Positions 1-6,382 of a stretch of 6,526 nt of DNA are shown piece by piece (the first letter of the stretch is position 1; each line of letters opens with the position of its first letter). The position numbers and the translations under genes are program-made. The DNA comes from Pseudomonadota bacterium (GTDB taxonomy: Bacteria > Pseudomonadota > Gammaproteobacteria > Burkholderiales > SG8-39). Under the pieces are notes generated by a model that was not told the origin of the DNA, searched no databases, and saw nothing but the letters and a program-made list of their open reading frames with translations. The DNA lies in contig JAKAIH010000161.1 in assembly GCA_021825225.1 (NCBI GenBank), positions 1 through 6,526 of the forward strand, given 5' to 3'.

Positions 1-2
1 AG

Positions 3-353
3 ATCGCTTACGCGCTGAAGCAGGGTTACGCGCTCAACATCGAATACACCGACGACCCGCACCCGCGCAACACCTACTGGGAAATGTTCGGCATGCCGAT
101 GTTCGATCTGAAGGACCCGGCCGGCATCCTGATGGAAATCAACCATTGCCGCAAGACGTTTCCGAATCACTATGTACGCGTGACCGGATTCGACAGCTCG
201 CGCGGCTGGGAAACCCCGCGCATGTCCTTCATCGTCAACCGGCCGCCGCACGAGCCCGGCTTCGGCCTGGTGCGCACGGAGGGCGCGGGGCGCAGCATGA
301 GCTACACCGTCACCAGCTACGCCGCGCAGCGGCCCGAAGGCGAGCGCTACTAG
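3..353 (+). CDS. cbbS: RuBisCO small subunit, red-type form IC (5' end missing)
   Basis: This is the small subunit of ribulose-1,5-bisphosphate carboxylase/oxygenase, which caps the L8S8 holoenzyme in the cytoplasm (or carboxysome-free cell interior). The visible 116 residues start inside the N-terminal helix region and continue through the family-typical stretch [20 protein letters not shown], then [18 protein letters not shown] and SFIVNRP. The protein ends in RPEGERY. The C-terminal extension after the SFIVNRP strand is the hallmark of red-type (form IC/ID) small subunits, where it forms a hairpin in the central channel. Form IC proteins are about 139 residues, so roughly 23 N-terminal residues lie before the window; cbbL is expected further upstream. 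The stop is TAG at 351-353, and cbbX starts 14 bases later, the expected partner of a red-type enzyme. Identification by remembered family sequence is strong; no alignment was run. Confidence 0.96.
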   Translation: MAYALKQGYALNIEYTDDPHPRNTYWEMFGMPMFDLKDPAGILMEINHCRKTFPNHYVRVTGFDSSRGWETPRMSFIVNRPPHEPGFGLVRTEGAGRSMSYTVTSYAAQRPEGERY

Positions 354-367
354 GCGCGGCATCGGCC

Positions 368-1294
368 ATGAGCAGCCAGGCCCTGAGCGCGGCAGCGACG
401 CCGGAGGAGAGCCTCGACCTCGCGGCGCTGCTGCGCGACTCGCACGCGCTCGAAGTCATCGAGGCGCTCGACCGGGAGCTGGTGGGCCTCGCGCCGGTGA
501 AAACGCGCATCCAGGAAATCGCCGCGCTGCTGGTGGTGGAGCGCGCGCGCGCCCAGCTCGGGATCGGCGGCGAGCAGCCGCCCTCGCTGCACATGTCGTT
601 CACCGGCAATCCGGGCACCGGCAAGACCACGGTGGCCTCGCGCATGGCCGAGATCCTGCACCGCCTCGGTTACGTGCGCAAAGGCCACCTGGTGTCGGTG
701 ACGCGCGACGACCTGGTCGGCCAGTACATCGGGCACACCGCGCCCAAGACGCGGGAAGTGATCAAGAAAGCGATGGGCGGCGTGCTGTTCATCGACGAAG
801 CCTACTACCTGTACAAGCCGGAGAACGAGCGCGACTACGGGCAGGAATCGATCGAGATCCTGCTGCAGGCGATGGAGAACAACCGCGACGACCTGGTGGT
901 GATCCTGGCCGGATACAAGGACCGCATGGACACGTTCTTCCGCAGCAATCCGGGCATGTCCTCGCGCATCGCGCATCACATCGATTTTCCCGACTACACG
1001 CCGCAGGAGCTGTTCGCCATCGCGCAGCTGATGCTCGAGCGCATGCACTACCGCCTCAGCGACACCGCATGCGCTGCGCTGCGCGAGTACATCGTGCTGC
1101 GTTGCGCCCGCCCCCACTTCGCCAACGCCCGCTCGATCCGCAATGCGCTCGACCGCGCGCGGCTGCGCCAGGCAAAACGCCTGTTCGGCACCGGCGCCGC
1201 CGCCGTTTCGCGCGACCAGCTGATGACCATAGACGCCGCCGACATACGCGCGAGCAGGCTGTTTCACGGCGCCGGCGCGGGAGGGGCGGCATGA
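368..1294 (+). CDS. cbbX: CbbX, red-type RuBisCO activase (AAA+ ATPase)
   Basis: CbbX is a hexameric AAA+ remodelling ATPase that threads the RuBisCO large-subunit C-terminus through its pore to release inhibitory sugar phosphates; the family is activated by ribulose-1,5-bisphosphate. The 308-residue product has the normal family length. Visible motifs are Walker A GNPGTGKT (80-87), pore-loop YIG (120-122) within [11 protein letters not shown], Walker B VLFIDEA (139-145), sensor-1 region [11 protein letters not shown] (177-187), a likely arginine finger R200 in SNPGMSSRI, and a sensor-2 type segment [13 protein letters not shown] (253-265). The reading frame is open upstream into cbbS, but ATG 368 gives the normal N-terminus, and upstream translation in this frame reads as an out-of-frame shadow of cbbS. 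No clear Shine-Dalgarno precedes ATG 368, so translation may be coupled to cbbS termination 14 bases upstream. Its stop overlaps an ATG at 1291 (ATGA). Confidence 0.97.
   Translation: MSSQALSAAATPEESLDLAALLRDSHALEVIEALDRELVGLAPVKTRIQEIAALLVVERARAQLGIGGEQPPSLHMSFTGNPGTGKTTVASRMAEILHRLGYVRKGHLVSVTRDDLVGQYIGHTAPKTREVIKKAMGGVLFIDEAYYLYKPENERDYGQESIEILLQAMENNRDDLVVILAGYKDRMDTFFRSNPGMSSRIAHHIDFPDYTPQELFAIAQLMLERMHYRLSDTACAALREYIVLRCARPHFANARSIRNALDRARLRQAKRLFGTGAAAVSRDQLMTIDAADIRASRLFHGAGAGGAA
1280..1284 (+). promoter_or_regulatory. Ribosome-binding site for the 37-codon small ORF
   Basis: GGAGG lies within GGGAGGGG (1279-1286), six bases before the ATG at 1291. It sits inside the last codons of cbbX. 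The match to the anti-Shine-Dalgarno is good, but the local sequence encodes Gly/Ala-rich residues of the CbbX tail, so chance is possible in this GC-rich DNA. Confidence 0.45.
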
Positions 1295-1404
1295 GCAGGA
1301 AGCAGGGGCCCCATGCAATGGGGATGCGACCGGCCGCGATTGCCGCCAGCCGCCGAGAGCGCGGTGGGCGCACCCGCGATACCGGAAAGGAGGCGGCCGC
1401 ATGA
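1291..1404 (+). CDS. Possible 37-residue basic small protein between cbbX and cbbY
   Basis: I do not recognise this product. The ORF starts with an ATG whose last two bases are shared with the cbbX TGA stop (ATGA, 1291-1294) and ends with a TGA that overlaps the cbbY start (ATGA, 1401-1404). It therefore fills the 106-base gap between the two genes exactly. A GGAGG sits six bases before its ATG. The product is Arg-rich: seven Arg and two Lys against three acidic residues, with no membrane segment or Cys. It begins [12 protein letters not shown] and ends [12 protein letters not shown]. Against a real gene: about three quarters of third codon positions are G or C, which looks lower than in the neighbours, and codons such as AGG, CGA and GGA appear. 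It could instead be a coupling leader that delivers ribosomes from cbbX to cbbY, or chance. Function unknown. Confidence 0.35.
   Translation: MSRKQGPHAMGMRPAAIAASRRERGGRTRDTGKEAAA
1309..1323 (+). repeat. Perfect inverted repeat / hairpin just after cbbX
   Basis: CCCCAT-GCA-ATGGGG forms a six-base-pair stem with a three-base loop, 14 bases after the cbbX stop. A GGGG run at 1305-1308 abuts the 5' arm and could compete for the same CCCC. There is no U-tract, so it is not an intrinsic terminator. It may be an mRNA-processing or stability element, or simply GC-rich chance. A second, weaker hairpin (CGCGGTG 1360-1366 with CACCcGCG 1371-1378, one bulged base) lies just before the cbbY ribosome-binding site. 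Confidence 0.4.
1386..1393 (+). promoter_or_regulatory. Strong Shine-Dalgarno for cbbY
   Basis: AAAGGAGG is a near-perfect complement to the 16S rRNA 3' end, seven bases before ATG 1401. It fixes the cbbY start and lies inside the 3' part of the small ORF, so cbbY can be initiated independently of upstream translation. Confidence 0.85.
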
Positions 1405-2174
1405 GCATCAAGGCACTGATTTTCGACGTCGACGGCACCATCGCCGACACCGAGGAAACCCACCGCCAGTCCTTCAACGCCGCGTTCCTCGAGCACGACC
1501 TGCATTGGGACTGGAGCCGCGGCGAATACGCCGAGCTGCTGCGCACTTCCGGCGGCAAGGAGCGCATCGGGGTCTATATCGAGTCGCTGCGGCTGGAGCC
1601 GGCGGAGAAGGCGCGGCTCAAGGCCATGGTGCAACTGATCCACGGCAGCAAGACGCGCATCTACGGCGAACTGATCGCCGACGGGCGCGCGCCGCTGCGC
1701 CCGGGCGTGGCGCGCCTGATCGGGGAGGCGCGCGCTGCCGGCGTGCGCCTCGCGATCGCTTCCACCACGACTTCGGCCAATATCTCGGCGCTCATCGGGG
1801 CGCAGTTCGGCGCCGGCGCCTGGAACTGGTTCGAGGCCCTGGCCTGCGGCGACGTGGTAGCGAACAAGAAGCCCGCGCCGGACATCTACGCGCGGGCGCT
1901 CGGTATGCTGCGCCTGCCTGCCGCAGACTGCGTCGCTTTCGAAGACTCGGTCAACGGCCTGCGCTCGGCCAAGGCCGCCGGGCTGTACACCGTGGTCACG
2001 CCCGCCGTCTGGAGCGCGGGGCAGGACTTCAGCGGCGCGGATCTGCTGCTGCGCAGCCTGGGCGATGCCGCAATGCCGCTGCAAGGCGGCGACGCCTGGC
2101 TGGCCGGCGGGCCGCAGCTGACGCTGGCGCGGCTGCAGCAACTGCACGCCGCAGCGCGGCCGGCCGCAGCATAA
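1401..2174 (+). CDS. cbbY: CbbY, HAD-family xylulose-1,5-bisphosphate phosphatase
   Basis: Characterised CbbY proteins dephosphorylate xylulose-1,5-bisphosphate, a misfire product that inhibits RuBisCO, to xylulose-5-phosphate, which re-enters the CBB cycle. The 257-residue protein shows all HAD signatures: motif I DVDGT with nucleophile D9 and acid/base D11, motif II STTTS (121-125), motif III Lys in NKKPAPDIY (155-163), and motif [17 protein letters not shown] (180-194) with acidic E181/D182. The helical cap occupies roughly residues 16-90 and contains the CbbY-type segment TSGGKER (49-55), which argues for CbbY over the phosphoglycolate phosphatase CbbZ. ATG 1401 is supported by the AAAGGAGG seven bases upstream. 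Neighbouring cbbX releases inhibitors from RuBisCO, so the two genes form a repair pair. The last ~30 residues are Ala/Gln-rich and probably poorly conserved. Substrate is inferred from family, not shown. Confidence 0.92.
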   Translation: MSIKALIFDVDGTIADTEETHRQSFNAAFLEHDLHWDWSRGEYAELLRTSGGKERIGVYIESLRLEPAEKARLKAMVQLIHGSKTRIYGELIADGRAPLRPGVARLIGEARAAGVRLAIASTTTSANISALIGAQFGAGAWNWFEALACGDVVANKKPAPDIYARALGMLRLPAADCVAFEDSVNGLRSAKAAGLYTVVTPAVWSAGQDFSGADLLLRSLGDAAMPLQGGDAWLAGGPQLTLARLQQLHAAARPAAA

Positions 2175-2196
2175 CAACAGGATCAGGGGAGGGGAC

Positions 2197-3267
2197 ATGC
2201 CGCTCGAGAGTACGCTCACCGAATTCATCATCGGCGAGCAGCGCAAATTCAGCCGTGCCACGGGCGGATTCACCGCGCTGCTGAACGACATCCAGCTCGC
2301 CTGCAAGCGCATCGCCTGTCTCCTCGGCAGGGGCGCGCTCGCAGGCGTGCACGGGGCCGCCGCAGGGGAAAACGTCCAGGGCGAACGCCAGATGAAGCTC
2401 GACGTGATGGCGAACGACATTTTCCTGCGCACCAACGAATGGGGCGGTCATCTCGCCGCCATGGCCTCCGAAGAACTCGAAGCCGTGTACCAGATTCCGG
2501 CGCAGCATCCGCGCGGCCGCTACCTGCTTGCGTTCGACCCGCTGGACGGATCGAGCAATATCGATGTCAACGTCGCCGTAGGCTCGATCTTTTCGGTGCT
2601 GCGTTGCGCCGAGGGCGTGAGTGTGCCCACGGCGCAGGATTTCCTGCAGCCGGGCGCGCAGCAGGTCTGCGCCGGCTATGCCATCTACGGCCCGACCGCC
2701 ATGCTGGTGCTCACGCTGGGCCATGGGGTGCACGGCTTCACGCTCGACCGGGAAATCGGCGAATTCATTCTCACTCACCCGGACCTGCGCATTCCGGGAG
2801 AGACGAGCGAGTTCGCCATCAACGCCTCCAACGAGCGCTTCTGGGAGCCGCCGGTGAGGCGCTACATTTCGGAATGTCTCGCCGGCAGGAGCGGGCCGCG
2901 CGGGAAGGACTTCAACATGCGCTGGATCGCCTCCTTCGTCGCCGAGGTGCACCGCATCCTGATGCGCGGCGGGCTGTTCATGTACCCGAAGGACAGCAAG
3001 GACCCGGCGAAGGCGGGGCGCCTGCGCCTGCTGTACGAGGCGAATCCGATGGCCTGGCTGGTGGAGCAGGCGGGGGGCGCGGCCTCGACCGGGCGCGCGC
3101 GCATGCTCGATGTCGCCCCCGAGGGCCTGCACCAGCGCGTGCCGGTGGTCCTGGGCTCCAGGGAGGAGGTGGAGCGCATTGCGCGCTATCATGCCGAGCA
3201 CGACCAGGGCGCGGATCAGCCCTATACTTCGCCGCTGTTCAACAAGCGCTCGCTGTTCGTGCAATAG
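2197..3267 (+). CDS. cbbF: Class I fructose-1,6-/sedoheptulose-1,7-bisphosphatase
   Basis: This enzyme hydrolyses fructose-1,6-bisphosphate to fructose-6-phosphate, and in CBB operons often also sedoheptulose-1,7-bisphosphate, during regeneration of the CO2 acceptor. The 356-residue product is full length for a class I FBPase. Metal- and substrate-binding elements are visible: SEE (91-93), [13 protein letters not shown] (113-125) with D114, D117 and G118-S119-S120, and the active-site signature [13 protein letters not shown] (274-286) with E281. [12 protein letters not shown] (164-175) is another conserved block. A strong purine-rich site, GGGGAGGGG (2186-2194), precedes ATG 2197 with GGAGG four bases away, and the gene follows cbbY after 22 bases, so both are probably co-transcribed. 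Whether it is bifunctional cannot be read from the sequence. No truncation or missing catalytic residue was seen. Confidence 0.96.
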   Translation: MPLESTLTEFIIGEQRKFSRATGGFTALLNDIQLACKRIACLLGRGALAGVHGAAAGENVQGERQMKLDVMANDIFLRTNEWGGHLAAMASEELEAVYQIPAQHPRGRYLLAFDPLDGSSNIDVNVAVGSIFSVLRCAEGVSVPTAQDFLQPGAQQVCAGYAIYGPTAMLVLTLGHGVHGFTLDREIGEFILTHPDLRIPGETSEFAINASNERFWEPPVRRYISECLAGRSGPRGKDFNMRWIASFVAEVHRILMRGGLFMYPKDSKDPAKAGRLRLLYEANPMAWLVEQAGGAASTGRARMLDVAPEGLHQRVPVVLGSREEVERIARYHAEHDQGADQPYTSPLFNKRSLFVQ

Positions 3268-3305
3268 CGGGCGCCTGCCGATTTGAATTCCAGGGAGCAA
3301 GCAGC

Positions 3306-4178
3306 ATGTCAGTGAAGCACCCGGTCATCGCGATCACCGGCTCCTCCGGCGCCGGCACCACCTCGGTGACGCGCACCTTCCAGCATATTTTCCGGCGCGA
3401 GAAGCTCAACGCCGCGATCATCGAGGGCGACGCCTTCCACCGCTACGACCGCAAGGCGATGAAAGAGGCGATGGCCGGCGCGGCGCAAAGCGGCAACAAT
3501 CATTTCAGCCATTTCGGTCCGGAAGCCAATCTGTTCGAAGAACTGGAGGCGCTGTTCGCAAGCTACGGCGCAAGCGGCGGCGGGCGCAATCGCAAATACC
3601 TGCACAACGAAGCCGAAGCCGCGCCGTTCAAGCAGGAGCCGGGCACGTTCACGCCCTGGGAAGAGGTGCCGCAGGGCACCGATCTGCTGTTCTACGAGGG
3701 ACTGCACGGCGCCGTGGTCACCGACAAGGTCAACATCGCGCGCCACGCCGATCTGCTGGTCGGCGTGGTGCCCATCATCAACCTCGAGTGGATCCAGAAG
3801 CTGCACCGCGACAAGGCCACGCGCGGCTATTCCACCGAGGCGGTGGTCGATACCATCCTGCGGCGCATGCCCGATTACGTGAATTACATCGTGCCGCAAT
3901 TCTCGCAGACGCACATCAATTTCCAGCGCGTGCCCACGGTCGACACCTCCAACCCGTTCATCGCGCGCGACATCCCCAGCGCCGACGAGAGCTTCCTGGT
4001 GATCCGCTTCGCCAACCCCAGGGGCATAGACCTGCCCTACCTGATCACCATGCTGCACGACTCGTTCATGTCGCGGCCCAACATCATCGTGGTGCCCGGC
4101 GGAAAGATGGAGCTGGCGATGCAGCTGATCTTCACGCCCATGATCCTGCAGCTGATGGACCGCAAGCGCCGCAGCTAG
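3306..4178 (+). CDS. cbbP: Phosphoribulokinase, prokaryotic class I
   Basis: Phosphoribulokinase phosphorylates ribulose-5-phosphate with ATP to give ribulose-1,5-bisphosphate, the RuBisCO substrate; with RuBisCO it is diagnostic of the CBB cycle. The 290-residue product has the length of the octameric bacterial class I enzymes. Visible elements are the P-loop GSSGAGTTS (12-20), the catalytic region EGDAFHRYDR (40-49) with D42, H45 and R49, the Walker B-like FYEGLHG (129-135) with E131, and the family signature KLHRDKATRGYSTE (165-178) with R168 and R173. The P-loop lacks the regulatory Cys of the plant/cyanobacterial class; bacterial class I enzymes are commonly controlled allosterically by NADH. 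ATG 3306 was chosen because AGGGAG (3292-3297) lies eight bases upstream; the frame is open far upstream but only as a shadow inside cbbF. The spacing to cbbF is 38 bases. The stop codon sits in the loop of an inverted repeat. Confidence 0.97.
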   Translation: MSVKHPVIAITGSSGAGTTSVTRTFQHIFRREKLNAAIIEGDAFHRYDRKAMKEAMAGAAQSGNNHFSHFGPEANLFEELEALFASYGASGGGRNRKYLHNEAEAAPFKQEPGTFTPWEEVPQGTDLLFYEGLHGAVVTDKVNIARHADLLVGVVPIINLEWIQKLHRDKATRGYSTEAVVDTILRRMPDYVNYIVPQFSQTHINFQRVPTVDTSNPFIARDIPSADESFLVIRFANPRGIDLPYLITMLHDSFMSRPNIIVVPGGKMELAMQLIFTPMILQLMDRKRRS

Positions 4179-4186
4179 GCTGCGGC
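4168..4186 (+). repeat. Perfect inverted repeat enclosing the cbbP stop codon
   Basis: GCCGCAGC (4168-4175) and GCTGCGGC (4179-4186) are exact reverse complements and flank the TAG stop as a three-base loop. The 3' arm overlaps the 5' arm of the adjacent terminator-like hairpin, so in RNA only one of the two structures can form. A ribosome terminating on TAG would cover this hairpin. Confidence 0.6.
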
Positions 4187-4211
4187 AGGTTTCCTGCGCA
4201 CCGCAGTTTTT
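4180..4211 (+). terminator. Terminator-like hairpin with U-tract after cbbP
   Basis: CTGCGG (4180-4185) can pair with CCGCAG (4201-4206), and CAGG (4186-4189) with CCTG (4193-4196), around a TTT loop; CGCA (4197-4200) bulges on the 3' side. Five T residues (4207-4211) follow at once, as in intrinsic terminators. The bulge and the short U-tract suggest partial rather than complete termination. A perfect shorter alternative is GCAGG-TTT-CCTGC (4185-4197). Confidence 0.5.
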
Positions 4212-4221
4212 GGCGCCCGCA

Positions 4222-4251
4222 TTGGAAAAATTGCGGCGCTTCGACGATAAT
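4222..4251 (+). promoter_or_regulatory. Candidate sigma70-type promoter for cbbT
   Basis: TTGGAA (4222-4227, four of six matches to TTGACA) is followed after 18 bases by GATAAT (4246-4251, five of six to TATAAT). It lies in a locally A/T-rich patch just after the terminator-like hairpin. Transcription would begin near 4258, leaving a leader of about 20 bases before the cbbT ATG. Position and composition are supportive; activity is inference. Confidence 0.5.
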
Positions 4252-4273
4252 CCCCCCTTCGCCTAATCCCCCC
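4248..4273 (+). repeat. Direct repeat TAATCCCCCC in the cbbT leader
   Basis: TAATCCCCCC occurs at 4248-4257 and again at 4264-4273, a 16-base period. The first copy overlaps the candidate -10 element, and the second ends four bases before the cbbT ATG. The leader is C-rich with no purine-rich ribosome-binding site. Confidence 0.6.
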
Positions 4274-4277
4274 AACC

Positions 4278-6269
4278 ATGAAAACTTCCCCCGCCGAACT
4301 CGCCAACGCCATCCGCGCCCTGTCCATGGATGCGGTGCAGGCCGCCAACTCCGGCCATCCGGGCATGCCCATGGGCATGGCGGAAATCGCCGTCGCCCTG
4401 TGGAACCGCCATCTGCGCCACAATCCGGCCAACCCGAAATGGGCCGACCGCGACCGCTTCGTGCTGTCCAACGGCCACGGCTCGATGCTGCTGTATTCGC
4501 TGCTGCACCTCACCGGCTACGCGCTGCCGCTGGAGGAATTGCGGCGTTTCCGCCAGCTTCATTCGAAGACCCCGGGCCATCCGGAAGTGGGCGTGACCCC
4601 GGGCGTGGAAACCACCACCGGGCCGCTGGGCCAGGGCGTCGCCAACGCGGTCGGCATGGCGCTCGCGGAACGGCTGCTCGCCGCCGAATTCAACCGGCCG
4701 GGGCTCGCGATCGTCGACCATCACACCTACGTCTTCCTCGGCGACGGCTGCCTGATGGAAGGCATTTCGCACGAAGCCTGCTCGCTCGCCGGCACGCTCA
4801 AACTGGGCAAGCTGATCGCGCTCTACGACGACAACGGCATTTCCATCGACGGCAAGGTGCAGGGCTGGTTCACCGACGACACGCCGATGCGCTTCGAGGC
4901 CTACGGCTGGCACGTGATCCGGGCGGTGGACGGCCACGACGTCGACGCGGTGGACCGCGCGATTGCCGCGGCCAAGGCCGTGACCGACCGGCCCAGCCTG
5001 ATCTGCTGCAAGACCATCATCGGCAAGGGTTCCCCCAACAAGGCCGGTTCGCACGACTCGCACGGCGCGGCGCTGGGCGAGAAGGAAGTCGCGGCCACGC
5101 GCGCGGCGATCGGCTGGAATCACCCGCCGTTCGAAATTCCGCAGAGTGTCTACGAGGGCTGGGATGCGCGCGCGCGCGGCGCCGCGCTCGAGGGCGAATG
5201 GAACCAGCGTTTTGCCGCTTACGCGAAACAGCATCCGGAAATCGCGCGCGAATTCCTGCGCCGCATGGCGGGCGAATTGCCGGCCGGCTGGAAGGCGCAT
5301 TGCGACGCGCTGCTCGCGAAAATCGAGGCCAAGGCCGAGACCATCGCCACGCGCAAGGCCTCGCAGAATGCGATCGAAGGCCTGGCCCCGGCTTTGCCTG
5401 AGTTCGTCGGCGGCTCGGCCGACCTGACCGGATCCAATCTCACCAATTGGTCGGGGGCGAAGGTGGTGGGCGCGACGGGCGGCGGCAACTATCTGTCCTA
5501 CGGCGTGCGCGAATTCGGCATGGCGGCGATCGCGAACGGCATGGCGCTGCACGGCGGGCTCATGCCGTTTTCCGGCACCTTCCTCACGTTCTCCGATTAC
5601 GCGCGCAATGCGCTGCGCATGGCGGCGCTGATGCAGCTGCGCAATATTTTCGTGTTTACCCACGACTCGATCGGCCTGGGCGAAGACGGTCCCACGCACC
5701 AGTCGGTGGAGCACGTCTCCAGCCTGCGCCTGATCCCGCACCTGGACGTGTGGCGGCCCTGCGACACGGTGGAATCGGCGCAGGCCTGGATCAGCGCGGT
5801 GGAACGCCGGGATGGCCCGAGCGCGCTCGTATTCTCGCGCCAGAATCTGCAGTTCCAGAAGCGCGGCGACGCGGCGCGTGCGGGCATAGCGCGCGGCGCA
5901 TATGTGCTTGCCGATTGCGCGGGCGCGCCGCAGGCGCTGCTGCTCGCGACCGGCTCGGAAGTGCAGCTCGCCATGGAAACGCAGGCCAAGCTCGCTGCGG
6001 AAGGCGTGCGCGTGCGCGTGGTGTCCATGCCCTCGACCAGCGTGTTCGACCGCCAGGACGCCGCCTACCGCGAAATCGTGCTGCCGCGCGGCGTGCCGCG
6101 CGTCGCGGTCGAAGCGGGGGTGTCCGACTACTGGCGCAAGTACGTGGGCCTCGAAGGCGCGGTGATCGGCATCGACCGCTACGGCGAGTCCGCCCCGGGT
6201 CCGGAGTTGTTCAAGTACTTCGGCTTTACCGTGGACAAGGTGGTGGCTGCGGTGAAAAGCGTGATTTGA
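4278..6269 (+). CDS. cbbT: Transketolase
   Basis: Transketolase moves two-carbon ketol units between sugar phosphates using thiamine diphosphate (ThDP), linking the CBB cycle with the non-oxidative pentose phosphate pathway. The 663-residue protein has the full three-domain layout. In the N-terminal ThDP domain I see SGHPGMPMG (25-33, H27), [11 protein letters not shown] (63-73), [14 protein letters not shown] (115-128), the ThDP motif GDG (155-157) ending at D185-N186, and GSHDSHG (257-263). The middle domain shows [10 protein letters not shown] (378-387), VREFGMA with the catalytic E412 (410-416), and [12 protein letters not shown] (468-479) with H474. The C-terminal domain ends [18 protein letters not shown] (634-651). 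An in-frame TAA at 4248-4250 with no other start codon before ATG 4278 leaves this ATG as the only full-length start, although no Shine-Dalgarno precedes it. The separate promoter candidate suggests expression independent of cbbP. Confidence 0.97.
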   Translation: MKTSPAELANAIRALSMDAVQAANSGHPGMPMGMAEIAVALWNRHLRHNPANPKWADRDRFVLSNGHGSMLLYSLLHLTGYALPLEELRRFRQLHSKTPGHPEVGVTPGVETTTGPLGQGVANAVGMALAERLLAAEFNRPGLAIVDHHTYVFLGDGCLMEGISHEACSLAGTLKLGKLIALYDDNGISIDGKVQGWFTDDTPMRFEAYGWHVIRAVDGHDVDAVDRAIAAAKAVTDRPSLICCKTIIGKGSPNKAGSHDSHGAALGEKEVAATRAAIGWNHPPFEIPQSVYEGWDARARGAALEGEWNQRFAAYAKQHPEIAREFLRRMAGELPAGWKAHCDALLAKIEAKAETIATRKASQNAIEGLAPALPEFVGGSADLTGSNLTNWSGAKVVGATGGGNYLSYGVREFGMAAIANGMALHGGLMPFSGTFLTFSDYARNALRMAALMQLRNIFVFTHDSIGLGEDGPTHQSVEHVSSLRLIPHLDVWRPCDTVESAQAWISAVERRDGPSALVFSRQNLQFQKRGDAARAGIARGAYVLADCAGAPQALLLATGSEVQLAMETQAKLAAEGVRVRVVSMPSTSVFDRQDAAYREIVLPRGVPRVAVEAGVSDYWRKYVGLEGAVIGIDRYGESAPGPELFKYFGFTVDKVVAAVKSVI

Positions 6270-6323
6270 GCGAGGGCAGCCCGCAGCTTGATCTTTCTCA
6301 AGTCGAGTCTGCCGCCAAGCGTG

Positions 6324-6329
6324 TATAAA
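6324..6329 (+). promoter_or_regulatory. Possible -10 element upstream of GAPDH gene
   Basis: TATAAA (6324-6329, within GTGTATAAAT) is a good -10 match in the 113-base cbbT-gap gap, about 55 bases before the GAPDH ATG. No convincing -35 hexamer stands 16-18 bases upstream (AGTCGA at 6301-6306 is poor), so support is weak. The rest of the gap holds only a small hairpin (CTTGA 6287-6291 with TCAAG 6298-6302) and no terminator with a U-tract. Confidence 0.3.
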
Positions 6330-6371
6330 TCTGCATCTATCCGCGTGAACCTGTAGCAGCAATCTTTCGCT

Positions 6372-6376
6372 AGGAG
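6372..6376 (+). promoter_or_regulatory. Ribosome-binding site of the GAPDH gene
   Basis: AGGAG stands six bases before ATG 6383 and fixes that start. Confidence 0.8.
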
Positions 6377-6382
6377 CAAGAC

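Noticed and set aside
146..367. N-terminal extension of CbbX overlapping cbbS
   Set aside because: The extension is Arg/Ala-rich out-of-frame cbbS sequence and would make the protein far longer than normal CbbX.
350..1567. A 405-codon minus-strand frame across cbbX and into cbbY
   Set aside because: No domain or sensible start context; it crosses two well-identified genes and is a composition shadow.
1401..2174. Phosphoglycolate phosphatase (CbbZ) as the identity of the HAD gene
   Set aside because: The TSGGKER cap segment, the STTTS motif and the position next to cbbX match CbbY better, though the two are related HAD enzymes.
2029..3300. A 423-codon minus-strand frame opposite cbbF
   Set aside because: Antisense shadow of a clear FBPase gene; low-complexity Arg/Ala/His content with no motif.
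2439..3305. Upstream extension of the phosphoribulokinase frame through cbbF
   Set aside because: Phosphoribulokinases start just before the P-loop; the extension is out-of-frame cbbF sequence, and ATG 3306 has its own ribosome-binding site. It is not a fusion.
4263..6362. A 699-codon open frame on the minus strand opposite cbbT
   Set aside because: Its product is rich in His, Arg, Ala and Gly with no recognisable domain, and it mirrors the codon pattern of a very GC-rich true gene. Transketolase motifs on the + strand fully explain the region.
6270..6382. Intrinsic terminator between cbbT and the GAPDH gene
   Set aside because: The only hairpin (CTTGA/TCAAG) is short and AT-rich with no following U-tract, so read-through into the GAPDH gene is likely.
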